Below, one piece after another: positions 45,916-57,899 of a stretch of DNA of 64,000 bases. The notes beneath the pieces are model-generated. The model searched no databases, was not told where the DNA came from, and saw only the letters and a program-made list of their open reading frames with translations. Position numbers and translations under genes: made by a program. The first letter of the stretch is position 1. Each line of letters opens with the position of its first letter. Origin of the DNA: Camellia lanceoleosa (lineage: Eukaryota > Streptophyta > Magnoliopsida > Ericales > Theaceae); the NCBI GenBank assembly GCA_025200525.1, contig CM045762.1, forward strand, positions 110,706,734 through 110,770,733. The letters run 5' to 3'.

Positions 45916-48223
45916 ATAACTTTCCCCCCTTAAGGAATTTCATCTCCAAAATTACAAATCAAGCTTTAAAACCATGTTTAAACCAATTACAATCATGATA
46001 GTCAATCAATTCCAAAACCATGACCCATCCACCGATCATTCATTCTCATCAACATGATAAACAATCCTCAATGCTGAATATACAATTTACATTTCTAAAA
46101 CATATACAATGTTTATATTAAATCAACATAACAAAAGTTTCAATACATGCTCAAACATTACCAAATAGGTCTGGATACTTCTCATAGACTTTCAACTCAC
46201 ATTCCCAAGTTGTTTCCTCAACTTCGTGATATCGCCACAATACCTTAACTAAGGGAATTGTCTTGCTTCGCAAGACTTGGTCTCGAGTATCTAAGACTCT
46301 CACCAGTCTTTCCTCATACGAGGCATCCTCATCATCCTCTAAGTCGGTCCAATCCAACACGTGCGACGGATCTGGCTCATACTTTCAAAGCATACAAATA
46401 TGGAACACATCATGAACCCCGGATAGTTGTGGAGGCAAGGTCAAACGATAAGCTACCTCTCCAATCTGCTCAAGGATCTTAAAAGGTCTAATAAATCTAA
46501 GGGACAACTTCCCACTCTTCCCAAACCTCATCAAACCATGCCTAAGTGATATCTTCAAGAAGACATGATCACCTACCTCAAAAGACAGAGGTCTTCTCCT
46601 ACGGTCGGCATAACGTTTCTGGCGACTCTGGGCAGTAACCAACCTCTTATGGATAAGTTCAACTTTCTACATCATTTCCCGAACCAACTTAAGACCTAGA
46701 AAAGGTGCATCATCCACCTCGGCCCAACACAGGGGATCTACATGGTTAGCCATACAAGGCCTCAAACGCTGCCATGCCAATACTTGATCAAAAGCTATTG
46801 TTATAGGCAAACTCCATTAAGGGCAAGTGCCTCTCTCACGACCCCTTAAAGTCAAGAACACAACCCCAAAGCATATCCTCAAGAATCTGAATAGTACGCT
46901 CGGATTGCCCGTCAGTCTGAGGATGGTACGCAGTGCTAAAAGTCAATCTTCTGCCCAAGGCATTCTATATGCTCTACTATAAACGAGCTGTAAAATGCAG
47001 ATCTTTATCTGAAACAATTGTTACAGGGACCTTGTGCAACCTCACTATGTCCCTAATATAAAGGTCAGTAAGATAATCTACCGAGTCACTTACGCGCATA
47101 GGTATAAAGTGCGCCGACTTGGTTAACTGGTCAACTACTACCCAAATCACATCACTACGCCGTTGAGTCCTAGGAAGACCCACAACAAAATCTATCATGA
47201 CATGCTCCTACTTCCACTTGGCTATAGGCAAGGGTTGCAACAAACCCACTGGCCTCTGATGTTTGGCCTTCACTTGTTGACAAGTAAGGTACCTCGATAC
47301 AAACACGGCCACATCCTTCTTCATTCCCCTTTACCAAAATTGGTGACTAAGGTCGTGTTACATCTTTGTGCCTCCTGGATGCACTGCAAGGCATGAATGG
47401 TGAAACTGTCGGAGTATTTCCTCTCGGCAAGACCCCGACACGAAAAGACAGTCATGGTATCTAGCACTTGAATTGGGACACACATTTAAGACTTTCTCTA
47501 CCTTTCTAGTGGAGATCTTCTCCCGGAGGGATTCTACCTCAAGGTCACCTCTCCGTGCTTCTATCACTAGGTTCACAAGTATAGGTTGTGCAATTACTGA
47601 AAACAAGGCAACAGACTCCACGGACTCGCTAAGATGTAAGTCAAACTCACCAATAGCACCTAACATCTCCCATTTTCGAATGGCAATACTAGCCACACTT
47701 CCAATGGATTTCCTACTTAAAACATCGGCCATAACATTGGCCTTCCGAATGATAATATAACTCAAAGTCATAATCTTCTATAAACTCCATCCACCTCCTC
47801 AGCTCAGATTCAAGTCTTTTTGTGTAAATAGATATTTCAGACTCTTGTGATTAGAAAACACTTCAAACTTCTCGCCATACAGATAATGCCTCCAAATTTT
47901 TAAGGCAAAGATTACCGCTGCTAACTTTAGATCATGAGTAGGGTAGTTCCTCTCATGTGTCTTCAACTACCGTGAGCCATAGGCAGACCTTTCCCTCTTG
48001 TATCAAAACACAACCCAAACTTTCCCGTGAAGCATCACAATACACTAAATAGCCCAAATCCCTGTCTAGAATAATCAATACTAGAGTTGTGGTAAGTCGA
48101 ACCTTAAGCTCTTGAAATGGCTTTTCACAAGTCTCACTCCACACAAATTTGATTCCTTTCCTCGTCAGTCTAGTCAATGGTGAGGCTAATCTAGAGAAAA
48201 TTTTCACAAAACGACGGTAATTG
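45916..48223 (-). pseudogene. G2 gypsy pol fragment (RT end, RNase H, integrase, chromodomain)
   Basis: A chromodomain-like tail at 46360-46151 (WRYHEVEETTWECE), an integrase C-terminal block at 46642-46385 (YADRRRRPLSFEVGDHVFLK), the integrase core at 47198-46977 (VVVDQLTKSAHFIP, VTIVSDKD), a linker/RNase H-like region at 47771-47358 and an RT thumb/RNase H start at 48207-47953 (ASPLTRLTRKG). Frames are broken several times. Sequence stops abruptly near 48223, inside the CGGTAAT that corresponds to the G1 YYRHF segment, so gag, protease and most of RT are missing. Confidence 0.83.
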
Positions 48224-48436
48224 TAGCTAGCTTTTCGTTGCTCCTCGGAGGGGTTTAGTCTCCTTGGATACGATAGGCCTACAATTCAAACTCTTGTGGT
48301 TTTAAATTTGATTTCACAAGTGCAATGTGAAATAATGAAAACACAAAAGAGTCCAAATTCGGCAAATCTTTGAAAAATCGATTTTTAATAAAAAATGCCA
48401 AAAATGGATCATATTGCCAGATTTCAAAGTCGCCAC
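48224..48436 (-). mobile_element. T1 internal start and primer-binding-like site
   Basis: On the minus strand TGGCGACTTTG (48435-48425) follows the LTR tail GGGTTTCCTAAATTTTTC. The parallel position in T2 is TGGTGACTCTG at 61281. The next 200 bp match, loosely, the T2 sequence at 61300-61520. The layout resembles Tat/Ogre-type elements. The tRNA was not assigned. Confidence 0.6.
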
Positions 48437-48635
48437 CTAAATATTTTTGAAAAATTTAGGAAACCCGTGACTCGTGCCAAAGGCCACTTATCTGTCATCA
48501 CCAAACTGTCTCGACTTGAGAACTTAGGTATGAGAGGGGAAGGTCATGAATTGAGCACCCCACTCATTTGATCAAAGATCAACCTCTACTAATCATGATG
48601 TGATTTTTATGTACAGTATATACTCTTGTTTCGAT

Positions 48636-49046
48636 TATTATGCTATCTTTACTATGCGATGCACACAAGTATAGACTAATTTCAAAAAATTTGGAACACT
48701 TTGATTTCATGTTTGTTTCAAAAAGTGTTTTGAATATGTATCACTTGAAAAGGTGATCTCATATGTACATTTAATCAAATCATCCCAACTTATGTGAAAA
48801 AAGCCTTTATCCACCGGCATTCAAACAGGTATATCAACTAAGCACTTAGCCTCATGGTACACATGCTTGATATGGCAACACAAACACACATGCAATATAC
48901 TAAAGCAAGAAATGCTCACCTAGTACTCAACCGAGGCAAGCCAAAAAGATAAAACCATTAGAAAAATGCATGCTCTACTATGCAAGTGACAAATATAACA
49001 CATACAAAAATGCAACTACGAGGTTTGGTTTTTAATATGTCATGTG
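48636..49046. repeat. Approx. 400-bp direct repeat, copy A (part of T1 LTR)
   Basis: TATTATGCTATCTTTACTAT through AATATGTCATGTG. It matches 53643-54033 with scattered substitutions and about 20 extra bases. The two copies bracket the gypsy LTR at 49047. Confidence 0.9.
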
Positions 49047-52000
49047 TGTCACGCCCCAAAAATATAATACAATTAATCCATCCATAAGAGAAGAATGCAT
49101 AATAGAATTGATATCCTTTCATTCATCAGAGTTCATAATACAAAAGTTATTACATGCATTATATATTCATAAATGTTCATCCTGAATCTATAGCATGTAG
49201 CATTAGTCAATAACAACAAAACAAATGCCCTATGGGCTTACATCTTTCCAAGATATCACTTGGTTATAACAAAAGAGAGTCCTAAGCTTTATATATGTAA
49301 AGCCCTTGGCTTGAATAAACGTTTAAACACAAATCAACAAAATGAAGCCTCAAGCTCCTAAGTCCTCCCAAGCTATCTCCTCGGAGGAAGCATGTCACCA
49401 GTACCTGAAACTGTTTTTCCAAGTAAGGTGAGCCAAAGCCTAGTAGAAACAATCTAATGCAATGTATGAAGTTTAACTAAGATATAGGTGTCAGATAAAT
49501 GTTCAATATTCATGATCAACTTACATTCATTCCAAGACCGCACGGTACCAATACTCATATCTCATTCCATTCCCATTTATTCATTCCCATTTACTACATT
49601 TCGTTTCAATTCACAGGTCAAATTTATAATTTTCAAATAATCCAATTGAGACGACAACTCAGTGGTTCTCAATCAACATAACTACTATTGTAACAACCCC
49701 ATCTTGACCTTGTCATGCTGCATACATTTATGATTGATTTCGTCTTGTTTAGCTGTTTGCTTTGTCTTGTTTTGCTTGAGACTTGCCTTGTTTTGTCTAA
49801 GTGTTGCTTTCTTGGTTTTGACCCTTGCTCGGCGGGTAGCCAAGGTCGTCTTGAGCCGAGTTCGCCTTTGAGCCTGTGTACTTAGAACCGTTTCGGAACC
49901 CCTTGCTTAACATCCATCTTCACCTCGGCGTGGTAGCCGAGATGTTTTGATTTTGTTCCAGGGCAGGCATGGCCTAGGCCGAGGTGTGGCACATCCCGGC
50001 CAAGATGTGGCACAACTTAGTCAAGTGTCGTCCTCCCAAGCCGATGTCTTTGATTGCCGATGTGTTTTGCCTTAGCTTGTTGCATACGCTTTGTCAGGGA
50101 TTTGTCTAATCAATCAGTCACCTTTTTGAGTTGAACCAACCCGGTAATGCCACGTGTCCGAGTTGAAGGTTTAGACAGCCGGCAGACTTAGAAACAAATC
50201 ATTTTTGTCTCAAAGCTTTGTTTTTAGAGAGAGAAGCTCTAGAAGTAGAAGGAAGGAGTTTTAGAGTGAGAAGTTGAGTTCCGGGCTTGATCTTGGAAGA
50301 TCGAACTGTTGGATTTGAGTTTTGAGGTTAGATTCTTGCTCTACTCTGATTGTTCTTATCGATCATCTAGCTGCATTGCATGATGGAATCTGTCTTGCAT
50401 GTCATGCATTGATTTGAAGTTAGTTTTGAAAGAGAAAATGATGTTTAAATGTTCTTGGAAGAAAACCTTGTTTTGATCCGAAAGCTTGAGGCAAGAATCA
50501 TGTTTTTGTGTTTGTTCTTGCATGGTTTTCTTGTAAGGGTACCCAGGTCCATGTTTCGAACTCTTGGCATGAAATCTCAGATTTTATATGTAAACGAGTT
50601 ATGATTTTGGCATGCATGTTTTTGATGTTCTTGATGATTTTGTCCCTTGCATTCTTTAGAGGGAAACCCAGGTTCTTCCGATTTCGTTTTGTGTGTGGCC
50701 ATCAGGACCACATCTCGGCTAGGAGGTGTGGGACCTCGGCATGACCTGGATGGTACCCAGTGTGTTTCCACGAGATGGAAAACAGTGTTTTGATTTAGCA
50801 TGTCTGCTTTGTTATTGATTTGGACTTGGTGGAAGTACCGAGATCATTACTTGTATGAAGAGCTTGTTTTGAGAATGTGATTTGCCGTGTGATTTGTCAG
50901 GACTTTGATCTTGCTTTGAGCCTACACCTGAGGAGCTAGGTGAGTGGTGCTTTTAATAAAGCTATGTTCTACTGTTTTGATAAACCTTGTCTTGATTTGT
51001 TTTGATGAAAGTATTTGTTAAGCATGAATGATTAGCCTAATTCGATGTATCAAGTGTAAGCTTTGTTTTGATGTTATCTTGAAAAGTCCCTTGACTGGAG
51101 GACTATAACCTTTCGCAGCACTAAGTGTAAAAGTCCCTTAGCTGGAGGACTCTAAACTTTCGCAGCATCGGCTGTCAAAAAGGGCTACGGGCCTAAGTGA
51201 CATTAGTCTCTTGCATTAAAAGGATACGATCCTTTCTTGAAAAAGCCATTGTGTTAAAAAGCGCTACGGGCCTAAGTAACACAAGTCCCTCGTGCTGGAG
51301 GACTCTAAACTTTCGCAGCACCATTTTGTCTAAATCGATTACAGATCGTACAAATCTTGGTTTTTGCCACCGATGGGCTACTACACGTACTGATTGTTTG
51401 GAAAGCTTTTGGGCCATGTTTGCCGATGTCATGAGCATCCCTTGAACTCGTGAGACTTGATAGATGAATACGGTTCATCCCTTGATTTGGTAAAGTTTTG
51501 TTGTGTTTTACTTTGGAAGATCTCGGCTAGTATTTGTATGGTTTTGGCATGCTTGTTTTGTACAGACTTCGGCTATATTCAAGCAAAACCTTTATTTCTA
51601 GTACCATTCACTGAGTTTCCATACTCACCCTCTCTATATATATGTAGGTGATGAGCAGGACGGCGGTGATGCCTAGTTATGTTTGCAAGCTTGTTTGGAT
51701 TCCTAATTTACGTCGGCCTTGTTTTGCATTCTTGTCGGCGATACTGCTTTACACCGGCATTTTGTGTTTGTGTCGGCTTTTATACTCACGTCGGCAGATC
51801 TTGAAAATCATGCTTCTTGGCTTGTATTCCCTGTATTTTGTACATGTCGGCTTAGAAGCCTTTTGATCAAGATGTGAATTGTATTTTTGTTATTTTTGGA
51901 CTGGTTGTAAGGTCATATTGTATATGTCTTCTCATTTGTTCTACGCACAGCTCTCATGGACCACTTGTATTTTGATTTACTGCTTCCGCTTTTGTAAGCC

Positions 52001-53642
52001 CCTATGTGTACTCTGTTATGTGTGGATTTTGTTAAGTTGGCCTTCGGTAATCACGGATTACTGGCCTTCACGGCACCATCCTACTAGGGGCGGGTTGGGG
52101 TCGTGACAACTATGCAAGCACTTCAACCTTGCCATTTTACGAAAATTTCATCCATGGGATCGGCACCCATGTATACACAAGATTTCGGGACTTTCACCCT
52201 AGACACTCCAGCCAATTTAATTTTCAATGGAGTCCATCCCCTATCTCCTTCCAAACAATGGAGTACATCCCATTTCTTCTCCCAAAACATTATACATATA
52301 CAATGTATTTAAATTTGTCATCATATACAATGACTATCCATAACACATATTCAATGCCTTAATCTTACCGTCATATTCAATGACGAACTTAAACGATTAG
52401 TTTCAATTCACCTAATCATCATGCAATTTCTACAACAATTATAGCTATCCTTCACTAATAGCCCAATATAGATATTTCTAAACAAATATACAATCTTTAT
52501 AGTAGATAATTTATCAAATTCTCATGAATGAGTGATTAAATAAATCCAACTACACCATTCATTTACACCTTTTCCCAATTTCACATTTCTCACATCAATT
52601 TCATTGTTTACACAAAATAATATTCAAGACACATTTAGGGTAAATCTCCCCCTTATTCAAGTATTAACCCAAAGGCTAAAATTCACCATTTAACACAAGG
52701 GATCCTCATATTCGAAACCCCATAATCATCTATGGAACACAATATAGAAACCTCTCTTTCAATTTGAGAACAAACCCTAAATTTACCCAAAAACTCCCAA
52801 AATTTCCACCATTTATACATAACAACAAATAACTAGGTTAAAACTCATACTAAAGTATAGAATATCCCTACCTTAAAGAGAGAAAAATGAGCCAAGCAAG
52901 AGAGAAACCCCAAGAGTGCCAAAATCCAACTCTAACCGATTCAAAGAGAAGATCTTGAGAAGCTCCACCTTTTTATCAAAGGAAGTAGGGTGGAGAGATC
53001 AAAGGATCTAGGCCAATATATATATATATATATAGAGTGTTTTAGAGAGAGAGAGGCTCTCAACTTTAGGGTTTTGGCCGAAAAGATATGAAAAAGTGAT
53101 GTAAAAAGTGTTTTTCGCGATCTGATATACGCGCAGTCCGCTCGACCGGAGGGTTTTATGCTCGAGCATCAAACACAAAGATTTGTTTTGCTCGAGTGCA
53201 AGAAGAGGCCTGCTCGAGGGAATAATACACACCTCTAAAACTTTTGCAGGCGACAGAGCAATCGCTTGAGCTCAAGAAGGTATGCTCGAGCGCACACCCG
53301 CTCGAGCGCACACCCGCTCGAGCGTAGGAAATGCCGCTCGAGTGTGAAAAACATTCCTTCAGCACTTTTGTATAAGTACAAAGTATTGAGAGCTTGCAAC
53401 TCCCACTCAAGCGCAAGAAAGGCCGCTCGAGCGGAGGACCAAAATGTACATAGCCTGCTCGAGCGCAAGACCAAAATCTGAGCAACACAAAGTTTGAAAA
53501 CTAAGTAACCAACCTGTTCTAAACACAACCACAACAACCCAAAGACCAATTTCAAAGGTATACAAGGGAAGAAGAGATAGACAAAAATATGAAAGCATTA
53601 AACCCGAGCCTGGAACATCACAAGAGTCGGTAAAAATCGGGA
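49047..53642 (-). repeat. Third G-family gypsy LTR, itself interrupted
   Basis: Starts TGTCACGCCCC and aligns along its length with the LTRs at 29086 and 43850. Without the 2420 bp insertion and its 5-bp duplicate it is about 2.17 kb. Its right end (GAGTCGGTAAAAATCGGGA) is missing the last few expected bases. It is rich in GCTCGAGCG, with perfect CGCTCGAGCG at 53299 and 53315. No pol lies next to it, so it is a solo LTR or a truncated copy. Confidence 0.78.
49689..52108 (+). mobile_element. Solo-LTR-like insertion, 2420 bp
   Basis: Flanked by the perfect 5-bp duplication ACTAT (49684-49688 and 52109-52113). The ends TGTAACAACCCCATC and, in reverse complement, TGTCACGACCCCAAC match the terminal pattern of the LARD LTR. 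It contains imperfect tandem units around CTGGAGGACTCTAAACTTTCGCAGCA and GCTACGGGCCTAAGTAACA (51080-51330). There is no PBS, polypurine tract or pol. Frames inside are short and unassigned. Confidence 0.85.
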
Positions 53643-54033
53643 TATTATGCTATCTTTACTATGTGATGCACACAAGTATAGACTAATTTCAAAAAATTTG
53701 GAACGCTTTGATTTCATGTTTGTTTCAAAAAGTGTTTTGAATATGTACCACTTGAAAATGTGATCTCATATGTACATTTAATCAAATCATCCCAACTTAA
53801 GTGAAAAAAGCCTTCATCCTCCAGCATTCAAACTGGTACAACTAAGCACTTAGCCTCATGGTACACATGTTTGATATGGCAACACAAACACACATGCAAT
53901 ATGCTAAAGCAAGAAATGCTCACCTAGTACTCAACCGAGGTAAGCCAAAAAGATGAAACCATTAGAAAAATGCGTGCTCTACTATGCAAGTGACTAATGC
54001 AACTATGAGGTTCGGTTTTTAATATGTCATGTG
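53643..54033. repeat. Approx. 400-bp direct repeat, copy A'
   Basis: Second copy of 48636-49046. Beyond GTCATGTG it continues into AATCAACTTAAAC, the uninterrupted T1 LTR, so this copy holds the original right-hand continuation. Confidence 0.9.
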
Positions 54034-56307
54034 AATCAACTTAAACATGCGGTAGCACACGTATTCAATGAAGTAAGAAATGACAACATTGTGTTAGAAT
54101 GATGAACCGAACCCGATGCATGCAAAAATGGGTATTTTTCACATAGGAATGATATGAAACCAAAATATAGATGCAATCATTGTAAGTGAGTAAATAAAAA
54201 GGAGAAAGAAATGGGAGTTGGAAGACATACACAATATTACAAGTTTGCCCTCATGTAAGAGGGTCCGAATGAATGTCTGAATTTAAATAACTATTACAAA
54301 CCAAATGAATTAATAAGCTAAATTAACTAATTATTACAAATTTGAATGAATCTAATTAATGAATTACAATATATTACTATTAAAGCATTAAATCAAAGGA
54401 ACGGGAAGCGAGGAGACACGCACACAAGCGAGAATATCCTCCCAAAAACCTCTCTATTTTGCTGCCAAAATTGTTTTGGCTTGCAGTTAAAAAATTAATC
54501 TATTTTCACCCCAGCCTTTGCTATGTTCTGCAATGAAAATGGCACTGCCTGCAAAAAGTAGAGTGGCCAGCCGGCCACTATTTTGAGGTTCTCCCCTGCT
54601 ACCGCAGAAAAGAAACAGACCAAAAACAGAGTGTTTCCAGGGGATGTTTATCTTTTTTGCCTCTCCCCATCATGGAATTAATTAAGGGAGGAGTAGAATC
54701 GGTCGACAAATCATCAATGGTTGCAAGGTTGTTGCATGATGATCTATGAATCGATGGGACAAAAGCTTAATCAATACAAATAAAAGAACAACAAAACCTC
54801 CTCCCCATCACGGAGTTACCTCAAGGGAAGCAATAAATATTGATTCTTGCCTCATTATCATCACTAAAGAGTATGAAATGACTCAAGACTCAATGGGTTC
54901 AATATAACGTCCGATTGAACCCAACTCAATTTTATTATCTTGTGCCTCATTTAGTCCAATTTTATTAGCCCTTTTATTACCTTTCCATTCTTTGATCATT
55001 TTTGTCTAAAAGTGAGAGTTATGTCCACTAATGAAGAGATGTGTTAAACAAGAAGTTATCCTTAGCATGAGAGAGATGTAATGCCTTGGTAATGAACCTC
55101 CGAAGAGATTAAATCATTAAGCATGGTAGGTCACTTTCTCATGTCTTAAACAACAATCAATTTTTTTGAAACAACTTTTAAAAAAGAAGAAAGAAAATCA
55201 AGAAAAGAGGGAGGTTGTAGAAATGATTATTACAAGTGTGAATATGTATGAAAACTATGAAATATAGCTATCAACTCAAATAGGTTGGTGTCTAAGGCCT
55301 AAACCACCAAGCCTATGAGGGCTTACAACAATATTCAAAGCATGAATGAAGTAAACACATCAAAACAGTCCCAAAACTCATAAAACAATGCTAAAAAATT
55401 AGTTTGAAAAGCTAAAAAAAGTGAGTAAAAATGAGAGAGAATTAAAGCTAGTAAGCAAGCCTAAGGAAGGGTGGCTAACCCCTCCATTTTTTTGGACCTT
55501 AAAACCACATGTTTTAGCCTCTGAAAAATTTGAAAATTAGTGGCCAAAAGTTGAGAAACAAATGGGAAGCACAAGGATAAAAGCTTTTGGAATAAGGTTC
55601 AAGAAATGATGGTTAACCCCTCAACTTTTGGTAGTTTGAAATCACAAGTTTTAGTCCACCAAAAATAGTTCAAAATAGTATAGAAAACCAAGAGAAAGAT
55701 GGGAAACAAGTAGGCAAAAGATAGCAAGAGTTATACATTTGAAGAGAAGACACTCTTTTGTTCACAAACCACAAGGTGTTTACTCTAAAGGGATGAGATT
55801 TTAGCTCAAGAACCTCAGCAAGGAGCCTCAAAATATTGGTTTAGGAAGTATAGGTATAGTGTATGTATATTACAAGATAGAGAGGGAGAGTGCTCAGCAA
55901 GATTTGGGCTCTTTGAGAATTTTACTAACCTAAAACCAAGAGGGATGGTCCTTTATTTATAGAAAAACAGGTTCCTCAATCGGAAATATCTGTATGGAGC
56001 TAGTTGGTGCAAGGCATGCACATGGGGGGAACAGCTGGCAGCAAATATCTGCCTGCCGGGACACATGGTTGGCCGGCCACTAAAAAAATGGCCAGCCGGC
56101 CACCTGTTGGCCAGCAAGCCTCTGAGTGGTTAGGCTAGAAAAAATCAGGTTTTGGTCCAAAGGGGGTACAAGGTTTTAGGCTCTGAAACTCAACACCGAA
56201 GTTTCTTGCTGAGGAAATCGAACGTTTGTACAACATAGTATTTCATCATCGAGTGCTTAACTTGAGGCATCCAAGTCTTAAGGGCAGTAAAAAATGGGGT
56301 GTCTATA

Positions 56308-56451
56308 GTTGCTCTTCTTTGACAGAGCTCAAAGTCATAAAATGACGTGAGTGAATGTCAAAGTCCAAAGACGACCCATTTGACACGACTGCAAGACTTA
56401 GGTAAGAAATCAAAATGCAAATGCAATTGGTTGAACTCGAAAGTTGCCTAC
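56308..56451 (-). other. T1 internal 3' end with polypurine tract
   Basis: The minus-strand sequence AAAGAAGAGCAAC (56320-56308) sits directly before the LTR start, as a polypurine tract would. The remaining 130 bp matches no coding domain. T2 begins at 56452, apparently inserted here. Confidence 0.55.
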
Positions 56452-57280
56452 TGTAGACACCCCATTTTGACCAACCTTAAGACTCAGACGTCATCGATTG
56501 AGTGCTCGGTGATTGCGCATATTGTGCTCGTTTCGAGGTTTCGGAGTTTTCGGTCGAGTGCCTTGCCTCCAAGCCTCTGAATTCTTTGTGCTTCGGCTCG
56601 GTTTGCGGACCAAGCCTTGTTTCTCTTCCTTGGAGGGAGGAAGAGGTCTTCTAGACCACTCTTCCCACTCGGAGACTATTTTTCAGTTTTCGGAGCCTTC
56701 GGCCACGCACCTTGTCTCGGGACCGCTTAACGTTCTTCGTTTGGCGTGGTTTTTGAACCATACCTTATTCCCTCTTCTTGGAGGAACACTGTGGTCTGGG
56801 AGACCATTTTTGTGGTCGCAAACCACTTTTGGTGCTTGTAGACTAGTTTTCGGGTCTCCCGGCTGCGCGTCTTGCCTCCCGGACTCTTGTCTTGCATCCT
56901 TTTTGGTTTGTTTTTGGCACAAACCTTGTTTGGAAGGTGGTAATAGGGTGGGAGACCAGTTCTTCCCCTTGGAGACCACTTTGCTTCCTGCCAGCCAATT
57001 TTCTGGTTGGGAAATTATTTTTCTTGGTCTTTGGGCCACCTTTTTTGGTCGGCCACCACACCATTGCCTTGCTTTCAGTGTGCAGACCATCTCCTCCCCA
57101 TGGCCGACCACTTTTTGCTCTAGCCGACCACTTCAAGTGGAGTGGTCGGCAGCTTTTCATCACCTTTTTGGAGATATTTTCATCCAGCTCGCACAGCTGG
57201 AAGACACCAAAACCATTTTTCATACACGTGTATGGAGGGATGGCCTTAGACCCTTAGCTTCCTCAACAAGCTTGAGGCTT

Positions 57281-57301
57281 GGTTCTCTATAAGAGAGAAC
57301 C
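57281..57301 (+). promoter_or_regulatory. TATA-like box in a hairpin, T2 left LTR
   Basis: TATAAG lies in the loop between GGTTCTCT and AGAGAACC. Another inverted repeat (CCTCAA-CAAGC-TTGAGG) precedes it at 57261-57277. Position in the LTR fits a U3 promoter. Confidence 0.5.
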
Positions 57302-57899
57302 TCCCCCCCTCCTCCAGGTTCAGAAAAAAGTGCTTGAGCTATACATATACACCTTTGTCTCTATATTGCTATTGTTCTTCATTTTTGTGCTCAAAAGTGT
57401 AGTTTTATCATACTATTGCACACAAACACACACTCAAATACCATCCTTTAGTTGCTGAGGTACTTAGGAGCTGGTTTTGGATTGGTTTGAGCTTGGAAAA
57501 CTTGCTGGAGTTGTGGTTTTGAAGGTGTTCTTCAAGGGTGAGTTGCTAACCCTTAAAACCCTTATATTTGCTTAAGCTTTTGAACCTATTTTCATGCTAT
57601 TTTTGCCTTGACTTTAAACTACAAAAAGTTCTGATTTTGCATGCTTAACATGTTTGTTTAAGGTCACTTTTGTATTGGGGGTAATCTACCCCCTCTTAGG
57701 CCTTGTTTGGCCTTGTTCTTGTGCCATGTTTTTAAGCTTTTGGGACCACCTTGTTTTGGCCTTCTCACCACTGAAACTCAGAGGAATTTTAGTGGTGGAA
57801 ATGGTGTTTTGAGGTCCCAAACAGGAGAGGGTCATCCCCTCTCCTTGTGTTCTTGTATGCTTGCTTCATTTGTCTCATGTGTGAGCATGTTTGTTAAGC

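Larger units (their letters stand above)
48437..56307 (-). repeat. T1 LTR (Tat/Ogre-like), split by the gypsy LTR
   Basis: The minus-strand start TATAGACACCCCATTTT (canonical TGTAGACACC with G to A) lies at 56307. The minus-strand TATA-like box CTATAAATAAAG lies at 55962-55951. The LTR runs to the primer-binding-like site at 48435 and is interrupted by 49047-53642. Blocks such as GTCTTCCAACTCCCATTTCT (near 54225) and TTCGGACCCTCTTACATGAG match T2 at 60460 and 60410 in the opposite orientation. It contains the palindromes TGGCCGGCCA (56070) and CCAGCCGGCCAC. The net length is about 2.9 kb. No coding sequence. Confidence 0.7.

Noticed and set aside
49047..53642. Treating this LTR as the missing 5' LTR of G2
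   Set aside because: It is embedded in T1 sequence with a T1 repeat on both sides, and no G2 internal sequence, PBS or gag adjoins it.
56513..57292. 259-codon open frame on the plus strand and overlapping minus-strand frames in the T2 LTR
   Set aside because: Lies in the U3 part of an LTR, has composition typical of GC-rich non-coding repeat, overlaps several equally long frames on both strands, and matches no family I know.
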